Shown piece after piece: positions 45,129 through 52,450 of a stretch of DNA of 57,890 bases (position 1 is its first letter; the number at the start of each line of letters is the position of its first letter). The DNA is taken from the IMG/VR virus record IMGVR_UViG_3300020438_000041, positions 1 to 57,890 of that record; one strand, given 5' to 3'. A model generated the notes under the pieces. That model ran no database searches and had not been told where the DNA came from. It saw only the letters and a list, made by a program, of their open reading frames with translations. The stretch is from a virus. Position numbers and translations under genes: made by a program.

Positions 45129-45841
45129 CACGAGCCGAAAAAAGAGGCTAGTCCTTCGATGGTGTACTCATTATCAACGCCAGTGTTAGGGTTCTTCACA
45201 TTAACAGTGTGAGATAACTTAGGCATATTAGCAAAGAATTTTTGTAGGTTTTCAAATTGTTTAGATGTTAAACTATCTAGGAACCCAGTAAGTTCTTTCT
45301 TAGTTGCGTTAGAAGCTTCGTGTACTGTATCACCTTCAATAATTTGATCGATACACTGTGCGATCACCTCAAATGCCTCTTCAGGTTTGGGGTTTGTTGA
45401 AAAGTTATTCTTGACAAAGGTATCTAGTTGAGGATACTTCATCTTGACAGTGATAGCGTCAGTAATTTTCACCATATCAGTGATGCCTTCAGGTTTCTTA
45501 ACCTTAACGTCATCTAAGTCAATGGATACATCAACTACTGTCTCATTGTCATCAGTACAAGTAATCTTAAGATCTAGTTGCTCACTCACAGATTTACCAC
45601 GGATTTGAAGGAATAAAAATTCCAAATCAAACATAGGTATAGTTCTGACTTTTAATCTACTCTGAATACAATTAGTAAGAAGAGTACATACAGCATCAGT
45701 AATCTGTTTCTCATTCTCTGACTCCATAGCCATCAACAGTACCTTCTCTTCTTTAACTAAGAAGGGACGGAACTTAATTGTCTGGCCAGTTGAAGGAAGT
45801 TCAGTGGTATAAATCGGCACCTCAATTTTTGGTAAAGGCAT
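45128..45841 (-). CDS. gp26: Baseplate hub/tail chaperone protein gp26, 237 aa
   Basis: The sequence matches the T4 gp26 family (T4_baseplate domain). PIYTTELPSTGQTIKFRPFLVKEEKVLLMAMESE covers residues 9-42 and LTNCIQSRLKVRTIPMFDLEFLFLQIRGKSVSE follows. T4 gp26 has 208 residues. gp26 takes part in building the central baseplate hub. It ends LASFFGS followed by TGA, and its last codons contain T_TTT_TTC in frame (45137-45143), a slippery heptamer leading to the following ORF. A fused product would be 297 residues. A TCTAAATA element lies 22 bases upstream of the ATG. Confidence 0.87.
   Translation of the reverse strand: MPLPKIEVPIYTTELPSTGQTIKFRPFLVKEEKVLLMAMESENEKQITDAVCTLLTNCIQSRLKVRTIPMFDLEFLFLQIRGKSVSEQLDLKITCTDDNETVVDVSIDLDDVKVKKPEGITDMVKITDAITVKMKYPQLDTFVKNNFSTNPKPEEAFEVIAQCIDQIIEGDTVHEASNATKKELTGFLDSLTSKQFENLQKFFANMPKLSHTVNVKNPNTGVDNEYTIEGLASFFGS
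45137..45143 (-). promoter_or_regulatory. Candidate -1 ribosomal frameshift site T_TTT_TTC
   Basis: The heptamer T_TTT_TTC is in the gp26 reading frame (TCT TTT TTC GGC). A one-base slip back continues CGG CTC GTG ATG and reads straight through the small ORF to its stop at 44949. There is no stop in between, and the gp26 frame ends only two codons later (GGC TCG TGA). I see no strong downstream stem by eye. Confidence 0.75.
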
Positions 45842-45863
45842 AGTATGTTCAGTTCAGTATCTT

Positions 45864-45871
45864 TATTTAGA
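45864..45871 (-). promoter_or_regulatory. Candidate late promoter TCTAAATA
   Basis: TCTAAATA on the minus strand, one base from TATAAATA, is 22 bases upstream of gp26 and contains the TAA stop of the 242-aa gene. The identical octamer precedes gp4 on the + strand at 47415-47422. It would drive gp26, the small ORF, tape measure and hub genes late. Confidence 0.45.
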
Positions 45872-46595
45872 CGGGATGTCGGGAAGCATTTTTAGCACAA
45901 TAAATCACAGTCCTACCACTCCTAGGTTCCTTACCTAAGACAAGACCATCATTTATATGATCACGATTAGTATCAAAGTTCCCATTATATATCCCATTCA
46001 ATACTTTTTGTGTCTCATCATCGAACTCTAAGTTACCACCTATCTTCTTACGAAATGGTTTGGAATATAATTTAACAGCATTCTTAGATGGATAGAAGGG
46101 TAACTTTATACCTAACATACCATCCACAGCTAGTGCTTCTTCTATTGTCTTCCAATTAGTACCATTAATATCATTAAGAGTCTCTAGTACCTCAGTAGTT
46201 CCAATGAAATACGTTACCATCACAGCACGTGTTACCGTAAGAGCAACTACTCTAGGTGCTGCTTGTATATTAATATAATAATCATCATCCTCTATAACAT
46301 CTATAAAGACTCTATGATTAGGTTTAATAGGAATGTTGAGATGATCTGCTACTTTCTTTAAGTTGCTACCGTAATCTGGTTCATCATTTCTCCAGTTAGA
46401 TGTACGGTCACCAAAATACTGATGAGTTATCTTATCACCAGTGTACTTGTGAAGGCAGTTCTTCTCTCTGTTTATAAAATATAGTTTAGATCTATAAGTG
46501 TCGGGTTCATATTGCACCACAAATAGATCCAATCCAGGAGCAAGGTCTTTTTTCTTGACGTTAGCTAGGGATAAACAGTACTCAAGATCGAACAT
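45867..46595 (-). CDS. Unrecognised protein, 242 aa, probable cargo gene
   Basis: I do not recognise this family. The protein is soluble-looking, mixed alpha/beta, with Asp/Asn-rich loops and blocks such as LDLFVVQYEPDTYRSKLYFINRE, HRVFIDVIEDDDYYINIQAAPRVVALTV and LPFYPSKNAVKLYSKPFRKK. It ends GRTVIYCAKNASRHPV. It lies between gp26 and gp54 but carries its own sigma-70-type promoter and a leader shared with the 2OG oxygenase at 21965. That promoter suggests early or independent expression rather than a virion part. Function is unknown. Confidence 0.7.
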   Translation of the reverse strand: MFDLEYCLSLANVKKKDLAPGLDLFVVQYEPDTYRSKLYFINREKNCLHKYTGDKITHQYFGDRTSNWRNDEPDYGSNLKKVADHLNIPIKPNHRVFIDVIEDDDYYINIQAAPRVVALTVTRAVMVTYFIGTTEVLETLNDINGTNWKTIEEALAVDGMLGIKLPFYPSKNAVKLYSKPFRKKIGGNLEFDDETQKVLNGIYNGNFDTNRDHINDGLVLGKEPRSGRTVIYCAKNASRHPV

Positions 46596-46607
46596 AAAAA
46601 TTCTAAG

Positions 46608-46670
46608 GGGTCAAAAAATTTGCCGAGGTTTTTTTCGGGTTATTTTAGAATAGGTTACTGAATGTGTCAG
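46608..46670 (-). promoter_or_regulatory. Sigma-70-type promoter with conserved 5' leader
   Basis: CTGACA (46665-46670), a 17-base spacer and TAAAAT (46642-46647) on the minus strand are followed by CTCGGCAAATTTTTTGACCC (46608-46627), 12 bases before the ATG. The layout and leader match 22638-22701. Here CCGA and TCGG flank the A-run and could form a short hairpin followed by a T-run, possibly also ending gp54 transcription. Confidence 0.6.
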
Positions 46671-47415
46671 TAAATCCAGAGAATGCATCTTTAACATTGC
46701 CCACCGCACCAGCTAAAGAAGTAGGTGGTTTGTTTGAACTCTTAATGTTATTGGTTGTACTCAGGAGATTCTTTCTAGCATCTTCATACTGTATCTCAAA
46801 CCTTTCGTAGTGGAAGTTAACAGTAGCAGTCATTAAGATTGCTGTTCCAGCATCCAATGGTACTGCATCAATAGAGTATGGATAAGCGTGGGTAAAGAAG
46901 TACCTCATACTTCTACCTTGCTCATTATATCTTGGACCAGGTTCAAACTTATCTACTATGATTGTCCTCATATAATCGTCAGGATATGACATACGAGTGA
47001 AACGATTTCTATTACGCTGAGGGTAATGAGTCATCTCATCTGGTATTCTCTCCTTCAAATCAAACATATTTTTCTCTTGAAATATTCTATCAAACCAAGA
47101 GTTCATCACTTTGAACGCAGTCATATTTGCATCGCAAACAAAACTGAGACTTAGATCACCATACATTTTCATCGTAGGATATTTGTACGATGATCCTGTG
47201 TAGTAACCATTTACTTGAGACGTAGCCGCAGTGACACTAGGTAACGATGCGTTGTTACATAGAACCTCCAGTGTACTTCGATCAAAATTAACTGGGAAGT
47301 CACTGCTAAAGATTCCTCCTGTTAGATCAGGGAAAACAACACGAAACTGGTTGGGTTTTGCAATCCCACCACCCCGTACAAGTTTTTCCTGTACCTTTGA
47401 ATAAAGATTTGCCAT
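46645..47415 (-). CDS. gp54: Baseplate tail-tube initiator, gp54-like, 256 aa
   Basis: A tail-tube/baseplate-tube fold protein. KPNQFRVVFPDLTGG, LCNNASLPSVTAATSQVNGYYTGSSYKYPTMKMYGDLSLSFVCD and VNFHYERFEIQYED match the gp19/gp54-type sandwich. It is placed next to gp4, gp48 and gp53, whose partners in T4 are gp48 and gp54 at the tube base. T4 gp54 has 320 residues, so this is shorter. gp48 is assigned to the + strand neighbour, leaving gp54 for this gene. It could instead be a tail-tube-like protein of the same fold. Confidence 0.7.
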   Translation of the reverse strand: MANLYSKVQEKLVRGGGIAKPNQFRVVFPDLTGGIFSSDFPVNFDRSTLEVLCNNASLPSVTAATSQVNGYYTGSSYKYPTMKMYGDLSLSFVCDANMTAFKVMNSWFDRIFQEKNMFDLKERIPDEMTHYPQRNRNRFTRMSYPDDYMRTIIVDKFEPGPRYNEQGRSMRYFFTHAYPYSIDAVPLDAGTAILMTATVNFHYERFEIQYEDARKNLLSTTNNIKSSNKPPTSLAGAVGNVKDAFSGFTDTFSNLF

Positions 47416-47422
47416 CTAAATA
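47415..47422 (+). promoter_or_regulatory. Candidate late promoter TCTAAATA for gp4 (divergent)
   Basis: TCTAAATA on the + strand starts at the last base of the gp54 ATG complement and lies 24 bases upstream of the gp4 ATG. An AAAGGA Shine-Dalgarno-like sequence lies between. It forms a divergent pair with the minus-strand box at 47441-47448. Confidence 0.5.
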
Positions 47423-47440
47423 GGCTAAAGGAATACATCT

Positions 47441-47448
47441 TATTTATG
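47441..47448 (-). promoter_or_regulatory. Candidate late promoter CATAAATA for gp54 (divergent)
   Basis: CATAAATA on the minus strand overlaps the gp4 ATG on the other strand (its complement ends TATTTATG) and lies 26 bases upstream of the gp54 ATG. One base from TATAAATA. Together with the + strand box it would start the two opposite late operons. Confidence 0.5.
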
Positions 47449-47883
47449 TACAAGCAAGGCGTATATATTCCTAAGAACGTCCACAAATACCGTGGAGATC
47501 ACAGAAACATATTCTTTCGCTCCTCTTGGGAGCAGAAATTTATGAAGTATTGTGATACACATCCCTACATTCTGGAGTGGGGAAGTGAGGAGATATGGAT
47601 ACCATACAAGAATCCTTTAACCAATAGAGTTAGTCGGTACTACCCTGACTTCTATATAAAAGTGAAGGATAAAGAAGGTAGGTTAAAGAAATATATTATC
47701 GAGATCAAACCGATCAAACAAACCAAACCCCCAGACAAATCTAAGTCTAAGAAACGATACCTCTTTGAAGCACACACTTATGCTAAGAACCAAGCAAAGT
47801 GGGACGCAGCTAAGAAGTATTGTAAGAAAAGACAAGCAGAATTTTTAGTCTTCACAGAGAAAGAACTTGGACTCCGTTTTTGA
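47446..47883 (+). CDS. gp4: Head completion protein gp4, 145 aa
   Basis: Matches T4 gp4 (150 residues), which completes the DNA-filled head before tail joining. Visible motifs are RSSWEQKFMKYCDTHPYILEWGSEE (residues 25-49), RYYPDFYI and IIEIKPIKQTKPP. Glu30, Asp68, Glu86 and Lys88 fit a PD-(D/E)XK nuclease-like core. It is the first gene of the + strand block and its end overlaps the next gene by 17 bases. Confidence 0.92.
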   Translation: MYKQGVYIPKNVHKYRGDHRNIFFRSSWEQKFMKYCDTHPYILEWGSEEIWIPYKNPLTNRVSRYYPDFYIKVKDKEGRLKKYIIEIKPIKQTKPPDKSKSKKRYLFEAHTYAKNQAKWDAAKKYCKKRQAEFLVFTEKELGLRF

Positions 47884-48460
47884 AAAACTAGAAGCAGCAC
47901 AGGATGGTCAAGATAGACCAGAGACTTGGTGGAGGAAGGCAGCTTCTATAGCATTGCGTTCTAGTTTCAGCGAGTCAACTAAAGAACAGATCATAACTAG
48001 AGAGCGATCAAATACTGACGATGGTAATGGTGTCAGGTTTACACCACGAGTAGGTACTATGGTACTGTTTGAGTACGATGCCAAGGCAACTAAAAAATAC
48101 CTACCCTTCTACGACCAGCTACCAGTAGGTATAATATTAAGTAGAAAGAGAGATCATTTTTATATGGCTAACCTACATTATGTCAGTCCCAAGAAGAGAT
48201 TAAAGACACTTGCTGCTCTATTGAAGGGTAAGATAGATGTACCTAGGAAAGTTATCCATAAATACAAACGTGAAGATGTAGAAAATGGTCTCTACATAGA
48301 AATTGCTGAGACTGACTGGGATTCTGCAATCTATTTGCCCATCGAAAGATTTGTAAAGTTCAATGGGAATATAGAGACTCCTATCAGTTCCAAATCGGTA
48401 TGGTTTAAGAATGATCCTGCGACAAAATTTAGGTTCCGTGCCAAACGTAAGATTCAATGA
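47867..48460 (+). CDS. Conserved T4-like protein of unknown role, 197 aa
   Basis: Starts with TTG (TTG GAC TCC GTT), 17 bases inside gp4, with no in-frame ATG before residue 98. The core VGTMVLFEYDAKATKKYLPFYDQLPVGIIL and FYMANLHYVSPKKR resembles a family found in T4-like phages next to baseplate genes (YDAK-x5-LP-YD pattern then a LHY strand). I cannot name it. No transmembrane or catalytic motif is seen. The ATGA overlap with gp48 suggests coupled translation and a baseplate or DNA-packaging role, which is inference. Confidence 0.72.
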   Translation: MDSVFEKLEAAQDGQDRPETWWRKAASIALRSSFSESTKEQIITRERSNTDDGNGVRFTPRVGTMVLFEYDAKATKKYLPFYDQLPVGIILSRKRDHFYMANLHYVSPKKRLKTLAALLKGKIDVPRKVIHKYKREDVENGLYIEIAETDWDSAIYLPIERFVKFNGNIETPISSKSVWFKNDPATKFRFRAKRKIQ

Positions 48461-49380
48461 ATTTATCAGAGATACTATCATCTAGTAACGCATCGTTAAG
48501 GTTTCCACTCGACAAAGTAGAAACTGCTGATGATTATATGATGTTCACTGTGTACAAATACAGTCCTCCATTTAGAAAGGCAAAGTGTTTGGGAGATAAT
48601 AGTGGTAACAATTATGGTGGCAATTATTCTGAGTATGACATAACTGGACTAGGTGGTGGTGAATTTGATTCTTCTCAATATAAAAAGATAGTCCTCTATA
48701 TGCCAGAGGATATTGGACAATCAGATCAACGGAATTGGAGTGAAGCAACGATAGGACCACTACAAATGGCTGCTATGAGAGCAGCAGGTTCAATGATAGG
48801 AGGTGCAGGTTCAGGTCAGTTCTGGGCTGGTGCAAACGCTGCTGCTACTGAAGCTACTAGTGACCCAGCTATAATTCCAGCACTAGTAAGGGGTGTTGGT
48901 GCTAATGTTGCAGGTAAGATACTGAATATGGATGCTAATAATATCACTGGTGGTTTGATAGGTCAGGTAGTTAACCCTAACTTAGAAGTATTCTTTAGTA
49001 AAGTAGGACTAAGAACCTTCCAATTCAGATGGACACTAGTACCTAGAAATGAAAGAGAATCAAGGATCATTAAAGAAATGATCTGGCAGTTCAAGAAAGC
49101 ATCCGCACCAGAGTTAGCTCAAGGTGGATGGTTTACAACAGTACCACACGTCTTTAAGATACAATATAAAACTGGTAGTCAAGACAACCACTGGTTAAAT
49201 AAGATTAAAGCGTGTGCTCTCACAAATATAAATGTTAACTACACTGCTGCTGGTTCCTATTCAACACTAGAGGACGGAGCACCTACTGCTGTGGGTTTAC
49301 AAATGAACTTCCAAGAACTCAAAGCAATCATCAGTGAAGACTATGGTGATTCATTTAACTACACCGAACAGTATTACTAA
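48457..49380 (+). CDS. gp48: Baseplate tail-tube cap, gp48-like, 307 aa
   Basis: A tube-cap protein at the baseplate where the tail tube starts. MFTVYKYSPPF at about residue 30 and the segments YMPEDIGQSDQRNWSEATIGPLQM, GLRTFQFRWTLVPRNERES, MIWQFKKASAPEL and PHVFKIQYKTGSQDNHWLNKIKACALTNINVNYTA fit the gp48/gp54 fold, with the conserved PRN-ESR strand. Gly/Ala-rich linkers (GAGSGQFWAGANAAATEA) lie in the middle. T4 gp48 has 364 residues. It overlaps its neighbours as ATGA and TAATG. It might be gp54 with the 256-aa gene as gp48; the long form is closer to gp48. Confidence 0.82.
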   Translation: MNLSEILSSSNASLRFPLDKVETADDYMMFTVYKYSPPFRKAKCLGDNSGNNYGGNYSEYDITGLGGGEFDSSQYKKIVLYMPEDIGQSDQRNWSEATIGPLQMAAMRAAGSMIGGAGSGQFWAGANAAATEATSDPAIIPALVRGVGANVAGKILNMDANNITGGLIGQVVNPNLEVFFSKVGLRTFQFRWTLVPRNERESRIIKEMIWQFKKASAPELAQGGWFTTVPHVFKIQYKTGSQDNHWLNKIKACALTNINVNYTAAGSYSTLEDGAPTAVGLQMNFQELKAIISEDYGDSFNYTEQYY

Positions 49381-51446
49381 TGGCATATTTCGAGACCCTA
49401 CCTAATATATCTTTAGCTATTAGACCAATCAAGTTCCCGTGGTCTGAGCAACAGTACGTTACAGCAAAGAATATATTCAGAAGATTTAAAATAGCTGATG
49501 CAGCATTAGATAGTCTAGTATACTACAAACAATATACTATAACAGATGCTGACCGTCCAGATCTAATCTCCCAAAAAATTTACGGGAGTTCTTCTTACGA
49601 CTGGGTTATCTTACTAGCAAATAATATAATCAATCCATACTTTGACTGGCCAATGCCTACTCCTGTACTACAGGATTACATCAATAAGAAATACGATAAA
49701 CCATTTGATATCAAACACTATGAAACTAATGAAGTAAAAAATACTGCTGGTGATGTAGTGTTACCTGCTGGTCAGTTAGTTGGTGAGGATTTTTATAAAG
49801 CACCATACTGGACAGAGTATAATGATCCTATGGATGGTGACGCACCCAAACCTGAGAGTGCTATTGAAGTAGAGATACTAAGGAAGTTAGTAGTAGAAGA
49901 AGTTACTGTATTAAATGGTGGTAGTGGATATGAATTCCCTCCCAACCTATTAGTAGAAGGTCCGCAAACAAGTAACGGTGACTTCCCAACGGTGAGTGCA
50001 ACTGTTACACCAGTGATGAGTGCAACAGGATACCTTAAGAGATTTGATATTCAAAGTGGTGGAGAAGCATACACATATCCACCTGACGTTACACTAACTG
50101 GTGGTATGGTAGGTGAATCTGCTACAGCTATCATTGATAAAGATACAAACTCAATGACTTATGGTCAAGTCATAGACATACGTCTTGATGGTACATCTTA
50201 CGACACAACGGACGCATCTAACATCCACGAGTTCGGTGATGGTGCAACTATTGCACCGAATGGTACTGGTGTTGGTTCGTATGGTGGTTTTAATGTGGGC
50301 AGCACACACCTAAGACTAGGAGATAGTTGGGGTGAAAGAAGTGTCGTCATTAACAAAGTTGATATGACTAACTACAATACTGTTCGGGTGTATGCTATCC
50401 GTGGTAATGGTAGTAATGGTGGTGAAACACCAGACATTGCAGGTGTAGAAGAACTTCGTTTAAGATATCAAATCACAACTGATACAGATCCAGATCATAG
50501 TGCTTGGATTACTCTAGGTATTGTTATCGAAGCTGTTCCTAACGGTACAGGTTCAGGTAACCTAGAACCATACGACTTTGAGATACCTGAGAACCTTAAG
50601 GTTCCTAATGTATTCTTCCAGTTGTATCAACCAGGAAATAGTGGTCCTCCTTACGATCACTTTGGTTTCACGAGTATTAACTTCGTTGATACATCAAAAG
50701 TATATGGTGCTAGTGGTATTAACTTTGCCAACAATGTAAACGATAGCACTGGCGGTGGTGCAGTAGCTACTGTAGTACGTGGTCTTAGTATCGACTCTGT
50801 TACTGTTAATAATCAGGGATCGTACGGGTCTATTAGGTATCTTTATATGGCAGGCCAAAGTGGTACTACAGATACGCCAGATACACACGCAACTTTTAGC
50901 ATACCAGTAGTCGAAAGTAGTACCACTTTTGTAGTAGGGGAAGCAGTAACGTTTACCAATGGAGCAGCAGGAGAAGTAACTAGCTACAACGGTACCACTA
51001 TGGGTATCAAATTAACTGCTTGGGATGGCAACAATCCAGTGACAAATGATATGTTATTGACTGGGTTTGATACTAGTGCTCAAGGTACAGTTACCAACTT
51101 CAATGCTTCTACATTTACAGAACCAACGTGGATGGATAAGGATGGTAATAAGTTTAGATATAAACTAACAAGACTGACGACACGTACATCAGGTTGGGAA
51201 AAATTAATTAGAGATAGTTTTAGATACAGAGATCCAACTGGATCACTAGTCACACTTCAAGGTGCATCAATAGTAGATGCTATTACTCACCACGAGTGGG
51301 AGACAAGAGCAAATGATAAGAAGAGAAGTATATACATCTTACGTACGAGATATCTGCGTCAGTTTATAGAAGAAATGAAGGAGCAACTTCCATACAAAAA
51401 GTCTACCGATACTATTAGTCGAACACTCAAAAGATCAGCAATATAA
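49380..51446 (+). CDS. gp53: Baseplate wedge protein gp53 with large insertion, 688 aa
   Basis: The N-terminus (YYKQYTITDADRPDLISQKIYGSSSYDWVILLANNIINPYFDWPM, residues 57-101) matches the T4 gp53 core that reads YGNPQLYWVLLMCND-x-DPYYGW. The C-terminus (WEKLIRDSFRYRDPTG, HHEWETRANDKKRSIYILRTRYLRQFIEEM) is the other part of that family. T4 gp53 has 196 residues. Here about residues 160-570 are an insertion with GSGY-type repeats (NGGSGYEFPP, SGGEAYTYPP) and beta domains. gp53 links wedge to hub. It is the last gene of the + strand block and ends near a terminator. Confidence 0.85.
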   Translation: MAYFETLPNISLAIRPIKFPWSEQQYVTAKNIFRRFKIADAALDSLVYYKQYTITDADRPDLISQKIYGSSSYDWVILLANNIINPYFDWPMPTPVLQDYINKKYDKPFDIKHYETNEVKNTAGDVVLPAGQLVGEDFYKAPYWTEYNDPMDGDAPKPESAIEVEILRKLVVEEVTVLNGGSGYEFPPNLLVEGPQTSNGDFPTVSATVTPVMSATGYLKRFDIQSGGEAYTYPPDVTLTGGMVGESATAIIDKDTNSMTYGQVIDIRLDGTSYDTTDASNIHEFGDGATIAPNGTGVGSYGGFNVGSTHLRLGDSWGERSVVINKVDMTNYNTVRVYAIRGNGSNGGETPDIAGVEELRLRYQITTDTDPDHSAWITLGIVIEAVPNGTGSGNLEPYDFEIPENLKVPNVFFQLYQPGNSGPPYDHFGFTSINFVDTSKVYGASGINFANNVNDSTGGGAVATVVRGLSIDSVTVNNQGSYGSIRYLYMAGQSGTTDTPDTHATFSIPVVESSTTFVVGEAVTFTNGAAGEVTSYNGTTMGIKLTAWDGNNPVTNDMLLTGFDTSAQGTVTNFNASTFTEPTWMDKDGNKFRYKLTRLTTRTSGWEKLIRDSFRYRDPTGSLVTLQGASIVDAITHHEWETRANDKKRSIYILRTRYLRQFIEEMKEQLPYKKSTDTISRTLKRSAI

Positions 51447-51460
51447 AAACCTTATAGGCA

Positions 51461-51490
51461 AAAAAATACCCCGAATTTTTTTCGGGGTAT
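51461..51490 (-). terminator. Strong hairpin terminator between gp53 and gp32
   Basis: ATACCCCGAA and TTCGGGGTAT pair over ten bases around five T. On the minus strand the hairpin is followed by TTTTTT (51461-51466), a canonical rho-independent terminator for gp32. On the + strand there is no T-tract after the stem, so it is weaker for gp53. Confidence 0.85.
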
Positions 51491-51510
51491 CGTGTAATAT
51501 ACAAACTAAA

Positions 51511-52386
51511 TTACTCTTCCTCTGCCAGTCTAGCAAAGTATGACAGTTGATCATCACTACTGTCTGATTTAGTTGCTGGAGTAGGAGTCGCTGCTGCAAC
51601 TGCTGCAACAGGTTCATACTCTTCGTCGTCTACTGTAGCTACAGCAGCACGTTTGTTAGTACCAAGTACTTCACTCAACCTAGTCTGCAACTCTTCATAA
51701 GTTTTGAACTGGTCTTCATTAGTGAAGGAAGTTAATGAATTTTCTTCCTTCCAGATAGATTCAAGTTTAGCATCATCTGTATCAAGAGCACTAACACTAT
51801 CAAACTCAGACTTGTCATAGTTCCAGAAACCTGCTACCTTACAAATTTTTAACTTGAAGTTAGCACCTTCCCATAGATCAAAAGGATTGATTGGTGTCTC
51901 ATCCTCAAACTCAGGCTGCATTGCAGCAGTGATCTTATCATAGATCTTCTTACCGAATTTGTATAAGAATACCTTACCCTCATTCTCAGGGTGTGCAGGA
52001 TCACGAACGACTTGGATGTTAGTGTAGTAAGATAGCTTACGCTTCTGCTTACGTGCTATGTCCTTGTCGGAATCGATACCAGAGTTCCACAACTTGCGAT
52101 TGACTTCACCTACTGGATCTTTCTTGTTCACTGTGGTCAAGGAGTTTTCGATGTACCATCCTCCTGGACCTTGAAATGCGTGGGAGTATACCTTTGCCCA
52201 CGGTAGGTCTTCACCATCTGGTGCTGGTAGGAAACGAATTACTGCGTAACCGTTACCAGACTTATCGAGTTCTGGTTTCCAGAATCTCTCGTCTGCACCT
52301 GGACCTTGCTTGTTTAACTTCTCTGCTTCTTTTACTAGACTCTCTAGTGATGAACCAGAACGCTTCTTAAGTGTCGAAAATGACAT
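51511..52386 (-). CDS. gp32: Single-stranded DNA-binding protein gp32, 291 aa
   Basis: gp32 coats single-stranded DNA in replication and recombination. FWKPELDKSGNGYAVIRFLPAP, HAFQGPGGWYIENSLTTVNKKDPVGEVNRKLWNS, RKQKRKLSYYTNIQVVRDP and NPFDLWEGANFKLKI match the gp32 core. The N-terminal basic patch LKKRSGSS recalls the T4 LAST motif, and the acidic C-terminal tail (SDSSDDQLSYFARLAEEE) is the partner-binding end. Only one Cys is present, so the T4 zinc site (His, three Cys) is absent. It is flanked by terminators and has a G-less leader. Confidence 0.93.
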   Translation of the reverse strand: MSFSTLKKRSGSSLESLVKEAEKLNKQGPGADERFWKPELDKSGNGYAVIRFLPAPDGEDLPWAKVYSHAFQGPGGWYIENSLTTVNKKDPVGEVNRKLWNSGIDSDKDIARKQKRKLSYYTNIQVVRDPAHPENEGKVFLYKFGKKIYDKITAAMQPEFEDETPINPFDLWEGANFKLKICKVAGFWNYDKSEFDSVSALDTDDAKLESIWKEENSLTSFTNEDQFKTYEELQTRLSEVLGTNKRAAVATVDDEEYEPVAAVAAATPTPATKSDSSDDQLSYFARLAEEE

Positions 52387-52440
52387 TAGATTTAGTTAGA
52401 TTAATTGGATTAGATTTAAAAGGGAGGACAAGTCCTCCCT
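52387..52440 (-). promoter_or_regulatory. Hairpin and G-less gp32 leader, candidate autogenous operator
   Basis: On the minus strand a 9-bp hairpin (AGGGAGGAC/GTCCTCCCT, 52421-52440) is followed by TTTT and a 34-base leader with no G, holding three copies of ATCTAA before the ATG. There is no Shine-Dalgarno sequence. The hairpin can serve as terminator for the 359-aa gene. T4 gp32 represses its own translation by binding an unstructured leader beside a folded RNA, so this could act alike. No sigma-70 box is evident in it. Confidence 0.55.
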
Positions 52441-52450
52441 AGTATTTAGG

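Noticed and set aside
45129-45131. GTG start for the small ORF after gp26
   Set aside because: The ATG one codon later overlaps the gp26 stop, and neither has a Shine-Dalgarno; the frameshift reading makes the exact start less important.
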